From: JACCUZ01 sp038246575
GTDB lineage: Bacteria > Actinomycetota > Actinomycetes > JACCUZ01
Direction of reading: 5' to 3'
NCBI GenBank assembly: GCA_038246575.1
Contig: JBBRVU010000243.1
Location: 1-5,333, forward strand
Length of the DNA: 5,333 nucleotides
Made by a program: the position numbers and the translations under genes. Shown one piece after another: positions 1-5,333 of this stretch (the stretch's first letter is position 1; each line of letters begins with the position of its first letter). The notes below the pieces were generated by a model. That model had not been told where the DNA came from. It saw only the letters and a list, made by a program, of their open reading frames with translations, and did not search any database.

Positions 1-36
1 CGCCCGCGCACCTCCGCGTTCCAGGAAGTCGAGTAG
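1..36 (+). CDS. C-terminal end of an upstream gene (partial)
   Basis: The first frame reads eleven codons (RPRTSAFQEVE) and then stops with TAG at 34-36, nine bases before the glycosyltransferase start. The short gap to a same-strand gene fits an operon whose previous member runs off the left edge. The other two plus frames stay open past the next start codon, so they are less likely to be the end of an upstream gene. Eleven residues are too few to assign a family, and non-coding sequence remains possible. Confidence 0.4.
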   Translation, partial: RPRTSAFQEVE

Positions 37-45
37 AGACCATCC

Positions 46-1329
46 ATGCGCATCCTTCACGTGAACAAGTTCCTCTACCGTCGTGGTGGCGCTGAGGGCT
101 ATCTGCTGGACGTCACCGACCTCCAGCGAGCCGCCGGGCACGAGGTCGAGCTCTGGGGGATGAGCCACCCGGACAACCTGCCGCGGCTACCTCTCGCGGA
201 CACCTTCGCATCGTACGTCGAGCTCGAGCCTGCGCCGGGCGGACTGGCCGGCGTTGCTGCCACGGCGAGGATGCTGTGGTCACCGGCGAGCAGCAAGCGC
301 CTGGCCCGCGCACTCGACCGCTTCGGCCCGGACCTCGTCCACTTCCACAACATCTACCACCAGCTCTCGCCATCGATCCTGCGCCCAGTCCGCGCCCGGG
401 GCATCCCATCGGTGATGACGTTGCATGACTACAAGCTCGCCTGCCCCAGCTACCAGCTCCTCAGCCAAGGGGCGATCTGCGAACGCTGTGTCGAGGGGAG
501 CACCCTCAATGCCGTGCGGGAGCGCTGCAAGTCGGGTTCCCTCGCGGCGAGCAGCGTCCTCGCTCTCGAATCGGGCCTGCATCGGCGGATCCATGCCTAT
601 GACGCGGTCGACCGCTTCGTCAGCCCGAGTCACTTCCTCCGCGACGTCATGGTGCGGGCCGGAATCCCGCCCGAACGCATCGTCACGCTGGCGAATGTCG
701 TTGCAGTGCCGGAGAACGAGGTGTGGGCCGGGCCACGTCCGGCCGGTCGAGCCGGAGCCGCGAGATACGTCTTCGCCGGCAGACTCTCTCCCGAGAAGGG
801 TGTCGACACCCTGGTCCGGGCCCTCGCCGCAACCCCCGAGGGCGTCGAGCTGGACATCGCCGGTGACGGACCGTCGCGGGCTGAGCTGGAGCGGCTCGCC
901 GCCGTCGTCGCCCCAGGGCGGGTGAGGTTCCACGGCAGACTCGACAAGGCCGCGGTCGCCGCGCTCATCACGAGCTCCCGGGCCATGGTCGTTCCCTCGC
1001 GCTGGCACGAGAACCAGCCCATGACGATCCTGGAGTCCTTCGCCGCGGCCACTCCCGTCGTCGCGACGACCCTGGGTGGCATGCCCGAACTCGTCCGCGA
1101 CGGCATCGAGGGACGCGTCGTACCACCGAACGACCCGCCGGCTCTGGCCCGGGTGCTGCGCGAGCTCGCCGATGATCCCGCGAGTGCCCAACGGATGGGC
1201 GAACGCGCCCGGCAGCGCTTCACCGCCGAGTTCAGCGGTGAGGTGCATCTCGCCGGCCTCGGTGATGTCTATGATGAGGCCCGCCGAGCCGCCGTTCGGG
1301 GCCGCGCGGACATCACGACGGAGGGCTGA
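46..1329 (+). CDS. Family 4 (GT-B fold) glycosyltransferase
   Basis: The 427-residue protein is a cytoplasmic, probably membrane-associated retaining glycosyltransferase that should move a sugar from a nucleotide donor to a surface-glycan intermediate. The N-terminus (MRILHVNKFLYRRGGAE) is typical of capsule and exopolysaccharide GT4 enzymes and fixes the ATG start. The Shine-Dalgarno sequence is weak (GAGTAGAG at 31-38). The acceptor-side N-domain covers roughly residues 1-190 and includes HFHNIYH (99-105) and LHDYKLACP (126-134). The donor-binding C-domain begins near FAGRLSPEKG (243-252) and carries the E-x7-E signature, E322 to E330, in HENQPMTILE. Four cysteines (C133, C145, C148, C161) form a C-x11-C-x2-C-x12-C pattern that recurs in this GT4 subgroup and resembles a metal site. 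No signal peptide or transmembrane segment is visible, and the length is normal. The gene lies just upstream of a sulfotransferase, in the same direction. Donor and acceptor sugars cannot be told from sequence. Confidence 0.93.
   Translation: MRILHVNKFLYRRGGAEGYLLDVTDLQRAAGHEVELWGMSHPDNLPRLPLADTFASYVELEPAPGGLAGVAATARMLWSPASSKRLARALDRFGPDLVHFHNIYHQLSPSILRPVRARGIPSVMTLHDYKLACPSYQLLSQGAICERCVEGSTLNAVRERCKSGSLAASSVLALESGLHRRIHAYDAVDRFVSPSHFLRDVMVRAGIPPERIVTLANVVAVPENEVWAGPRPAGRAGAARYVFAGRLSPEKGVDTLVRALAATPEGVELDIAGDGPSRAELERLAAVVAPGRVRFHGRLDKAAVAALITSSRAMVVPSRWHENQPMTILESFAAATPVVATTLGGMPELVRDGIEGRVVPPNDPPALARVLRELADDPASAQRMGERARQRFTAEFSGEVHLAGLGDVYDEARRAAVRGRADITTEG
1320..1325 (+). promoter_or_regulatory. 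Strong ribosome binding site GGAGGG inside the glycosyltransferase end
   Basis: GGAGGG overlaps the last glycosyltransferase codons, just before its TGA at 1327-1329. It is the only strong Shine-Dalgarno match near the start of the following sulfotransferase. It lies 22 bases before the TTG at 1348, which is too far for normal initiation, but only 7 bases before an in-frame ATC at 1333. Its position at the end of the upstream gene suggests translational coupling of the two plus-strand genes. Confidence 0.6.
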
Positions 1330-1347
1330 GCCATCGCCGACCCCACC

Positions 1348-2364
1348 TTGCCGGCCGACCACGACCGGTTGCCGCAGCCCACCGTCGGTCCCGCGGTGGT
1401 CGCCTTCGTTGCGGGGACGGGGCGCAGCGGCAGCACGCTGGTCAGCAATGTCATGGGCCAGCTGCCCGGCTGCCTCTCGGTCGGGGAGGGGCGCTACACG
1501 TGGGGTCGCGGTGTGGCAGGGAACCACCTGTGCGGATGCGGAGTGCCCTTTGCCGACTGCCCCTTCTGGAACGGCGTCATGGCCGATGTCCGGGCCGGCC
1601 GCCCCAGCCTCGACGCGGCCGGCATAGCGGAACGGATCGACGCACGTCTGCGGGTCAGGCTCGTGCCCGCCATGGAGCTCAACCGCGTGCTGGGGCGCCC
1701 TGAGGTGTCACCCCACCCCGACGACCCGACCATCGCTGACCTCTATCACGCGCTGGCCGCGCGTCCGGGGGCCGAGCGCGCCGTTGTCGACTCCTCCAAG
1801 CTGCCGCCCTACGCCCGGCTGCTCGATGGCCTGCCTGGGGTCGAGGTCTTCCTTGTCCACGTGGTCCGCGACCCCCGAGCGACGGCCTTCTCGTGGCGCA
1901 GGGCCAAGGCAACCCGGGACGATGCCGACGCGGCCAGGATGCCACGCCTGTCGATCGTGCGCAGTTCGGTGATCTGGCTGCTCTGGAACCTGATGGTGCA
2001 GCGATGGTGGCCGGACTCACGGCGGATGACGGTGCGCTATGAGGACTTCGTGGAGGACCCGGCCAGAGAGCTGGGTCGCATTGCCGAGGCACTGGGCACG
2101 ACCGTGCCCGAGGGACTTCTCGACGGCGCGGCCCTGCACCTCGCGCCGACGCACTCGGTGGCCGGCAACCCCGATCGGCTCGACGCCGGTGCCGTGCGGG
2201 TGCGGCGTGACGACGAGTGGCGCTCGGCCATGCCGGCGCCGCACCGTTGGGTCGTGACCGCCCTCTGCGCTCCGGGCCTGCGCCGGTTCGGCTATCGCGT
2301 GCGCGGGCTGGAGTCCCCCCGTTCCTCCCAGCCGACTGCACCTGCGACTGGTCCTGTCAGCTGA
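1348..2364 (+). CDS. PAPS-dependent sulfotransferase (Cys-motif type)
   Basis: The 338-residue protein should transfer sulfate from PAPS to a hydroxyl, probably on a glycan, in the cytoplasm. The 5'-phosphosulfate loop is GTGRSGSTL (residues 23-31) after a hydrophobic beta strand (VVAFVA). The 3'-phosphate-binding segment is VVRDPRATAFSW (172-183), with R174 and S182 as expected contacts. VDSSKLP begins at 147 and YEDF lies in the C-terminal half, both common in bacterial sulfotransferases. A cysteine-rich segment, LCGCGVPFADCPFW (61-74, with C62, C64 and C71), marks a bacterial subgroup and may bind metal or stabilise the fold. There is no signal peptide. The start is uncertain: TTG at 1348 is the first recognised start codon after the upstream stop but has no well-placed Shine-Dalgarno. 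ATC at 1333 has a well-placed one, and GTG at 1396 falls at the first beta strand with none. The gene follows the glycosyltransferase in the same frame after 18 bases, and its 3' end overlaps the opposing gene by 8 bases. Substrate unknown. Confidence 0.88.
   Translation: MPADHDRLPQPTVGPAVVAFVAGTGRSGSTLVSNVMGQLPGCLSVGEGRYTWGRGVAGNHLCGCGVPFADCPFWNGVMADVRAGRPSLDAAGIAERIDARLRVRLVPAMELNRVLGRPEVSPHPDDPTIADLYHALAARPGAERAVVDSSKLPPYARLLDGLPGVEVFLVHVVRDPRATAFSWRRAKATRDDADAARMPRLSIVRSSVIWLLWNLMVQRWWPDSRRMTVRYEDFVEDPARELGRIAEALGTTVPEGLLDGAALHLAPTHSVAGNPDRLDAGAVRVRRDDEWRSAMPAPHRWVVTALCAPGLRRFGYRVRGLESPRSSQPTAPATGPVS
2357..2364. repeat. 8-bp palindrome TCAGCTGA holding both convergent stop codons
   Basis: TCAGCTGA equals its own reverse complement. 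The TGA at 2362-2364 ends the plus-strand sulfotransferase, and the TCA at 2357-2359 is the TGA that ends the minus-strand sulfotransferase. Both genes therefore finish with the same AGC-TGA (Ser-stop). No separate terminator hairpin with a T-tract is visible between the two convergent genes. Confidence 0.9.
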
Positions 2365-3217
2365 GCAAGGTGGACGGTCCGGGCTCGTAGGACATGAGGT
2401 CGTCCACGTCATAGCCATACGCGGCGATCTCCACGCCGAACCGACGCCTGATGAGCTCTCGCTGCACCCCTCCGGGGCGGACCGGGCGACGATAGGAGGC
2501 CCAGGTCTGCTGGTAGACGTCGCTCGCGGCGCCGCGAACCGTCTCGGTCGGGATCGGCCCGTTCAGGCCGAGAAAGGCTCGGACGCCCTCGAACGCCTCC
2601 TGCGGGTGCCGAACGAAGTCCTCGTAGCGCACGACGTGCACGTTCTGCAGTTGGGGGAGGTCCTCTCGTAGGACCCGGTGGGCGAAGAGCCAGTGCTCTA
2701 CGAGGTCGCTCAGGCTGGCGAACTTGCGGGGGTCACGGGACAGGAAGTGTGTCCATTTGCGTGTCGACAGCGCGACGGTCACAGGGTGCCGGATGACCAT
2801 GACGAACTGGGCTCCGGGGTAGAGCGCCTGGAGGAAACGACTCATGACGATGTTCGGAGGAGACTTCTCCACGAGTCGTGCCCTGCCCAGATCCCAGTAC
2901 GGCATCCAGGCGGCCAGCAGCCGCTCGGCGTTCGCGGGAGTCGCGAGGGGGCTGGTCTCGGTGAGATGGGAGCGGGGGTCCCGAGCGAAGTGGCCGGAGC
3001 CACCGTATGCCGTGCCCGGCGGGTAGACCGCCTGCAGGTGCTGACCCTCGTCCTCGATCACGCCGGTCCGCTCGAGGCCGCTCACGTCAGGGTGCTGTCC
3101 GAGGATGCGGGCGAACGGGGTCGTGCCGCTGCGATGGAGGCCACCGACGAAGACGAGCCGGGCCGGGTCCACGGAGGGCCTGTCGGCCTGCGGCATGGTG
3201 TTGCGTGGGTCGTTCAC
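2357..3217 (-). CDS. PAPS-dependent sulfotransferase (Sulfotransfer_3 / TPST-like)
   Basis: The 286-residue cytoplasmic sulfotransferase belongs to a different subfamily from its plus-strand neighbour. The PAPS 5'-phosphosulfate loop is VGGLHRSGTTP (residues 24-34). The 3'-phosphate segment is VIRHPVTVALSTRKW (141-155), with R143 and S151 in the usual places. EKSPPN (117-122) and VVRYEDFV (195-202) complete the family pattern. The acidic stretch after the P-loop (E49, and E55-D56-E57 followed by GQHLQ) sits where tyrosylprotein-type sulfotransferases keep their catalytic base; assigning that residue is inference. The chosen start is GTG at 3217, because AGGAG lies 8 bases upstream and the GTG overlaps the upstream TGA as GTGA. 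ATG at 3196 would give 279 residues but has no Shine-Dalgarno. The frame stays open further upstream, but only antisense to the hydrolase. Coupling to the glycosidase lipoprotein suggests a glycan rather than a small-molecule acceptor. Confidence 0.9.
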   Translation of the reverse strand: MNDPRNTMPQADRPSVDPARLVFVGGLHRSGTTPFARILGQHPDVSGLERTGVIEDEGQHLQAVYPPGTAYGGSGHFARDPRSHLTETSPLATPANAERLLAAWMPYWDLGRARLVEKSPPNIVMSRFLQALYPGAQFVMVIRHPVTVALSTRKWTHFLSRDPRKFASLSDLVEHWLFAHRVLREDLPQLQNVHVVRYEDFVRHPQEAFEGVRAFLGLNGPIPTETVRGAASDVYQQTWASYRRPVRPGGVQRELIRRRFGVEIAAYGYDVDDLMSYEPGPSTLLS

Positions 3218-4641
3218 CGGGCGATCTCCTGCAAAGCGGACAGCGGCCCGCTCGTCGTGATGAGGACCGGCTGTCCCGTGACGGTCGTCGCGGCCGGAGC
3301 CGTCGTCGAGACGGTCGTGGCCCCGTCGAGGGTGGTCCCGGAGGCACCCGGCACTGCCGGGAGGTCGACCTGTCCTCCTGTCGCCCAGGCCACCATGGTC
3401 GGCAGAGTCGAGTCGAAGGTCGCGCCGGCCAGTCCCGCCTTGGTGACCGGGCCCACGGCCGCACCGTCCGCAGCAGCCCGAGAGATCAAGGCGAACGCGC
3501 TGGACGAGCCGCGCCCGTCGCCCGAGGGATCGACCAGACCGTGGAGGGTCTGCCCGAGGCGGCCGCCCGGGTTGTCCAGCAGGGGCAACCAGAGCACCTT
3601 GTGGACGCCTGCGGCGAGGGCGATGACGGTGGCCCTGACCACCTCGGCGGTTCGCTGGTCCCCATCGACCGTGCGGTCGTCGTCCCAGATGCCGAGCTCC
3701 CACATCTCCAGCGGAACGGAACTCGGCGTGTTCGCCCGCATGTATGCCAGCGTGGCGGGCAGGGCTTGCCAGGCCTCGTAGTAGTGCACCTGACGCGTCT
3801 GGAAGACGCCGTCGTCGAACAGCCCGTTGATGATCTCCATGTAGTCGACCATCGAGGCCGGCCCCGGTCGGGCAAGCTCGGCGCGCAGCTCGGCAGGCGA
3901 GGAGACCTCGTTGATGGCGGCCTGGCCGTTGCGGGTGCCGAAACGACGCTCGTAGTAGGCCTGGTACGTTGCGACCGCCTCGGCGTCCTGGCCTGCATCC
4001 AGCAGTCCCTTTGCCACCGCGTATCCGGCCCCCGCACTGCTCACGGAGCCGTCCACGACGCGGGCGGCGGGGTCAGCAGCCTGCACTGCTTGTGCGCCGG
4101 CGCGAGCCAGCACCGCGTAGTCCTGCGGTGAGCCGTCCCAGAAGCTCGGGCTGTTGACCTCGTTCTCGATGGCGAACTCGGAGACCCCGAGGTCGGTGTA
4201 CCGGCGCACCGCCTGGGTGACGAAGTCGGTGTACACGCTCATGTCTGCGGGCATCGCGGACTCCGTGACGCCGTGACCGCGCGGGTACTTCGGCGCCCCC
4301 GGCGTCGCCCAGCACCGTCCGATACGCAGCTTCACCAGACTGTTCATGCCGACCTCACGGGTCCGGGTCACGTAGGAGTCGGGCACCGCCCAGTCGAAGG
4401 CGCCCTGCGACTTCTGGACGTCGCAGAGGACGACTTCGACGTAGGTGTGGCCCCCCTTGAGCTCGGCGAGGTAGGGCTTGACCTCATCGAACTGCGCCCA
4501 GACCCACTTGGCACCGAGTGGGCTCGAGGTGTGGGAGGGAGCCGTTGACGGCTCGGGTGAGGGTGTGCTCGTGCAGCCCGCAAGCACAAGAAGTGCACCG
4601 ATGAGGATGGCCGGTAGGGAGGTGTGACGGGATCGGGTCAT
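3214..4641 (-). CDS. Lipid-anchored glycoside hydrolase-like protein (clan GH-A, GH39-like)
   Basis: The 475-residue protein opens with a lipoprotein signal peptide: basic n-region (MTRSRH), hydrophobic core, and lipobox LAGC with C23 as the lipidated residue. A Ser/Pro/Thr linker (24-41) follows, so the domain should sit on the outer face of the membrane. Residues about 45-400 look like a TIM-barrel glycosidase. EFAIENEVNSPSFW (155-168) matches the clan GH-A strand-4 pattern, with N160-E161 as candidate acid/base. HYYEAW (286-291) fits strand 6. LEMWELGIWDD (311-321) fits strand 7, with E315 the likely nucleophile (E312 is an alternative). The YAVLARAGAQAVQAADPAA stretch after the NE motif is usual for GH39/GH5-like enzymes. 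The tail (about 405-470) is Thr/Val/Gly-rich and beta-like, probably a small sandwich domain. ATG at 4641 is chosen because the signal peptide starts there; the Shine-Dalgarno is poor (AAGGA, 18 bases away). It likely trims or releases the polysaccharide made by this cluster, but family and substrate are not proven. Confidence 0.85.
   Translation of the reverse strand: MTRSRHTSLPAILIGALLVLAGCTSTPSPEPSTAPSHTSSPLGAKWVWAQFDEVKPYLAELKGGHTYVEVVLCDVQKSQGAFDWAVPDSYVTRTREVGMNSLVKLRIGRCWATPGAPKYPRGHGVTESAMPADMSVYTDFVTQAVRRYTDLGVSEFAIENEVNSPSFWDGSPQDYAVLARAGAQAVQAADPAARVVDGSVSSAGAGYAVAKGLLDAGQDAEAVATYQAYYERRFGTRNGQAAINEVSSPAELRAELARPGPASMVDYMEIINGLFDDGVFQTRQVHYYEAWQALPATLAYMRANTPSSVPLEMWELGIWDDDRTVDGDQRTAEVVRATVIALAAGVHKVLWLPLLDNPGGRLGQTLHGLVDPSGDGRGSSSAFALISRAAADGAAVGPVTKAGLAGATFDSTLPTMVAWATGGQVDLPAVPGASGTTLDGATTVSTTAPAATTVTGQPVLITTSGPLSALQEIAR
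3226..3230 (-). promoter_or_regulatory. Ribosome binding site AGGAG deciding a GTG start
   Basis: On the minus strand AGGAG lies within the last codons of the hydrolase lipoprotein and is followed by an 8-base gap and then GTG at 3217. This is ideal spacing and supports GTG rather than the ATG seven codons later. With the GTGA overlap it indicates termination-reinitiation coupling. Confidence 0.8.
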
Positions 4642-4740
4642 AGCGGTAACGGTCTTCGGTCCTTGTCGTGAGCGCAGGTTTGGCGACGAGTCCTGTGCTG
4701 GGTTCCAGTGATGCAGACCGGCCCTGGCGGTATCTCCCCG
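4642..4740 (-). other. 5' leader of the hydrolase-sulfotransferase operon
   Basis: About 100 bases lie between the predicted transcription start (near 4740) and the ATG at 4641. No well-spaced Shine-Dalgarno precedes the ATG. One imperfect hairpin is visible on the minus strand: AGCACAGG (4699-4692) can pair with CCTGCGCT (4678-4671) with one mismatch across a 13-base loop. An 8-base copy of the upstream inverted-repeat half (plus-strand GCGGTAAC, 4643-4650) sits directly before the start codon. No known riboswitch core was recognised. Confidence 0.35.
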
Positions 4741-4746
4741 TCCTCC

Positions 4747-4775
4747 ACTATAAATAGATTGGCCCGCGGTTACCG
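4747..4775 (-). promoter_or_regulatory. Probable promoter for the hydrolase-sulfotransferase pair
   Basis: The only AT-rich island in this part of the window contains TATAGT on the minus strand (4752-4747), five of six matches to the sigma-70-type -10 consensus. With a 17-base spacer the -35 hexamer falls at 4775-4770 and reads CGGTAA, a poor match to TTGACA. The inverted repeat at 4766-4776 covers this -35 position, so activator dependence or repression is plausible. Transcription would start near 4740. Confidence 0.5.
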
Positions 4776-4776
4776 C
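4766..4776. repeat. Inverted repeat GCGGT-T-ACCGC, possible operator
   Basis: Two 5-base arms (GCGGT and ACCGC) flank one base and form a perfect inverted repeat placed on the expected -35 region of the minus-strand promoter. The half-site GCGGTAAC recurs in opposite orientation at 4643-4650 next to the hydrolase start codon. The arms are short and GC-rich, so chance is a real alternative. No regulator gene is present in the window. Confidence 0.35.
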
Positions 4777-4855
4777 ACCGCGTTCTCGTGACACTCGGCT
4801 GTGGCGCCCGATGTGCTCCGAAGCGCCTCGACGCTGTCGCGACCGTCGCCGATGA

Positions 4856-4897
4856 CGAGACCGCCCCGACCCCCCGGTAGGGGTCGGGGCGGTCTCG
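4856..4897 (-). terminator. Strong 18-bp hairpin terminator
   Basis: Bases 4856-4873 and 4880-4897 are perfect reverse complements (18 bp, very GC-rich) around a six-base loop, CCGGTA. The hairpin begins 7 bases beyond the stop codon of the minus-strand gene ending at 4905. It has no following T-tract in either direction, which is common for actinobacterial terminators. It should separate the upstream secreted-protein gene from the hydrolase operon. Confidence 0.85.
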
Positions 4898-4904
4898 CCG
4901 GTCG

Positions 4905-5333
4905 TCAGGGACGCAGGACCACGCTGATCCCGATCCCCCTGACGGACGGCGCGTTGACCACGGCACTCGTCCCGAAGTCGGTGCCACCCGAACGCGGACC
5001 GCCCGCGTCGGACACGAAGGTCGAATAGCGTGTCGTCGACGTGCCCAGGACCGAGCCGCGTGCGGTCTGCCCCGCTGCGGGGGTCCACGACGAGGTGCCG
5101 GTGGACCGGTCCGCGAAGAGGGCCACGACGTAGTCCCCGGTCAGCACGGCCTGGGCGGGCGTCAGGTGCGTCGCGGTGCCCGAGTCCGTGATGGATGCCG
5201 ACGCCGCGACGCCCGCATAACCGCGGTAGACGAGGAGCTGGGCGGTGGTCCGCCGCGAGACGGGTTGGGTGAGGGTGACGGTCGTGCCGGCGTCCGCAGC
5301 GCTGGCCTGCTTGGTCCACACGAACGTGGACAG
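4905..5333 (-). CDS. C-terminal module of a large secreted protein (5' end outside window)
   Basis: This minus-strand frame is open from the right edge to TGA at 4907-4905, giving 142 residues. It begins in mid-protein at LSTFVWTKQASAADAG, so the GTG at 5321 is an internal valine and not a start. The sequence is rich in Thr, Ser, Val, Ala and Gly with alternating hydrophobic residues. It has stretches such as QLLVYRG, DSGTATHLTP, GDYVVALFADRS and a final ISVVLRP, which together look like a single beta-sandwich domain. From memory, similar modules form the C-terminus of large extracellular, often PKD-containing, actinobacterial proteins; this needs a search to confirm. No LPXTG motif, transmembrane helix or basic tail is present, so the C-terminus is not sortase-anchored. 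The gene is followed at once by the strong hairpin terminator. A structural or adhesive role around the cell-surface polymer is inference. Confidence 0.8.
   Translation of the reverse strand: MSTFVWTKQASAADAGTTVTLTQPVSRRTTAQLLVYRGYAGVAASASITDSGTATHLTPAQAVLTGDYVVALFADRSTGTSSWTPAAGQTARGSVLGTSTTRYSTFVSDAGGPRSGGTDFGTSAVVNAPSVRGIGISVVLRP

Noticed and set aside
1327..1348. TGA readthrough fusing the glycosyltransferase to the first sulfotransferase (same frame)
   Set aside because: The two frames match, but both proteins are complete at normal family length, and a strong Shine-Dalgarno at the junction fits separate initiation. Shared frame is expected by chance one time in three.
280..1527. Long minus-strand open frame antisense to the glycosyltransferase and the start of the first sulfotransferase
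   Set aside because: It is a high-GC shadow: the product is low-complexity and rich in Arg, Gly and Asp with no recognisable motif, while the plus strand holds a clear GT4 with family signatures.
3218..3703. N-terminal extension of the minus-strand sulfotransferase (frame open to 3703)
   Set aside because: It lies antisense-free but out of frame inside the hydrolase gene, is Arg/Gly-rich with no motif, and the GTG at 3217 has an ideal Shine-Dalgarno and GTGA overlap.
3007..4131. Long plus-strand open frame opposite the hydrolase
   Set aside because: The product is Arg/Gly-rich without any family pattern, and the opposite strand encodes the clear lipoprotein and sulfotransferase.
4642..4720. 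Possible cyclic di-GMP (GEMM) riboswitch in the hydrolase leader
   Set aside because: Fragments such as AGCACAGG, CCAAACC and GTTACCG recall the GEMM-I consensus, but the GACGCAAAGCC block and tetraloop-receptor pairing are missing and the element is too short. A covariance-model search would be decisive.
4741..4746. GGAGGA on the minus strand as a ribosome binding site for a leader peptide
   Set aside because: No ATG, GTG or TTG follows at a workable distance, so it is more likely part of the transcription start region.
4642..5319. N-terminal extension of the hydrolase lipoprotein (frame open to 5319)
   Set aside because: The extension would pass through the terminator hairpin and overlap the secreted-protein gene out of frame, and it would bury a perfect lipoprotein signal peptide that starts at 4641.

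Overview
The window is GC-rich and every convincing reading frame shows strong G/C preference at third codon positions. Together with GTG/TTG starts and the protein types present, this points to a high-GC actinobacterium, probably a Nocardioides-like or Intrasporangiaceae-like member of the Actinomycetota. The genus is inference. The region looks like part of a gene cluster that makes and decorates a cell-surface polysaccharide.

Layout. Bases 1-36 are the probable last codons of an upstream gene. Next come two plus-strand genes in a row: a family 4 (GT-B) glycosyltransferase (46-1329) and a PAPS-dependent sulfotransferase (about 1348-2364). They meet, tail to tail, a minus-strand pair transcribed towards them: a lipid-anchored, clan GH-A-like glycoside hydrolase (4641 down to 3214) followed by a second sulfotransferase of a different subfamily (3217 down to 2357). 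The two minus-strand genes overlap by four bases (GTGA) and are almost certainly translationally coupled. The two sulfotransferase genes overlap by eight bases in a perfect palindrome that carries both stop codons. Bases 4642-4904 are intergenic: they hold a leader, a probable promoter and inverted repeat for the minus-strand pair, and a strong 18-bp hairpin terminator. That terminator belongs to a truncated minus-strand gene (5333 down to 4905) encoding the C-terminal beta-rich module of a secreted protein.

How the genes may work together. The glycosyltransferase would add a sugar to a growing glycan in the cytoplasm. One or both sulfotransferases would transfer sulfate from PAPS to the glycan or its precursor. 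The lipoprotein hydrolase, outside the membrane, would trim or release polymer. The truncated secreted protein may be an extracellular partner. The main point of interest is that two unrelated sulfotransferases sit in one locus, one of them coupled to a glycosidase. This suggests a sulfated exopolysaccharide or glycoconjugate, which is rarely characterised in actinobacteria. No mobile element, CRISPR array, tRNA or rRNA was seen.
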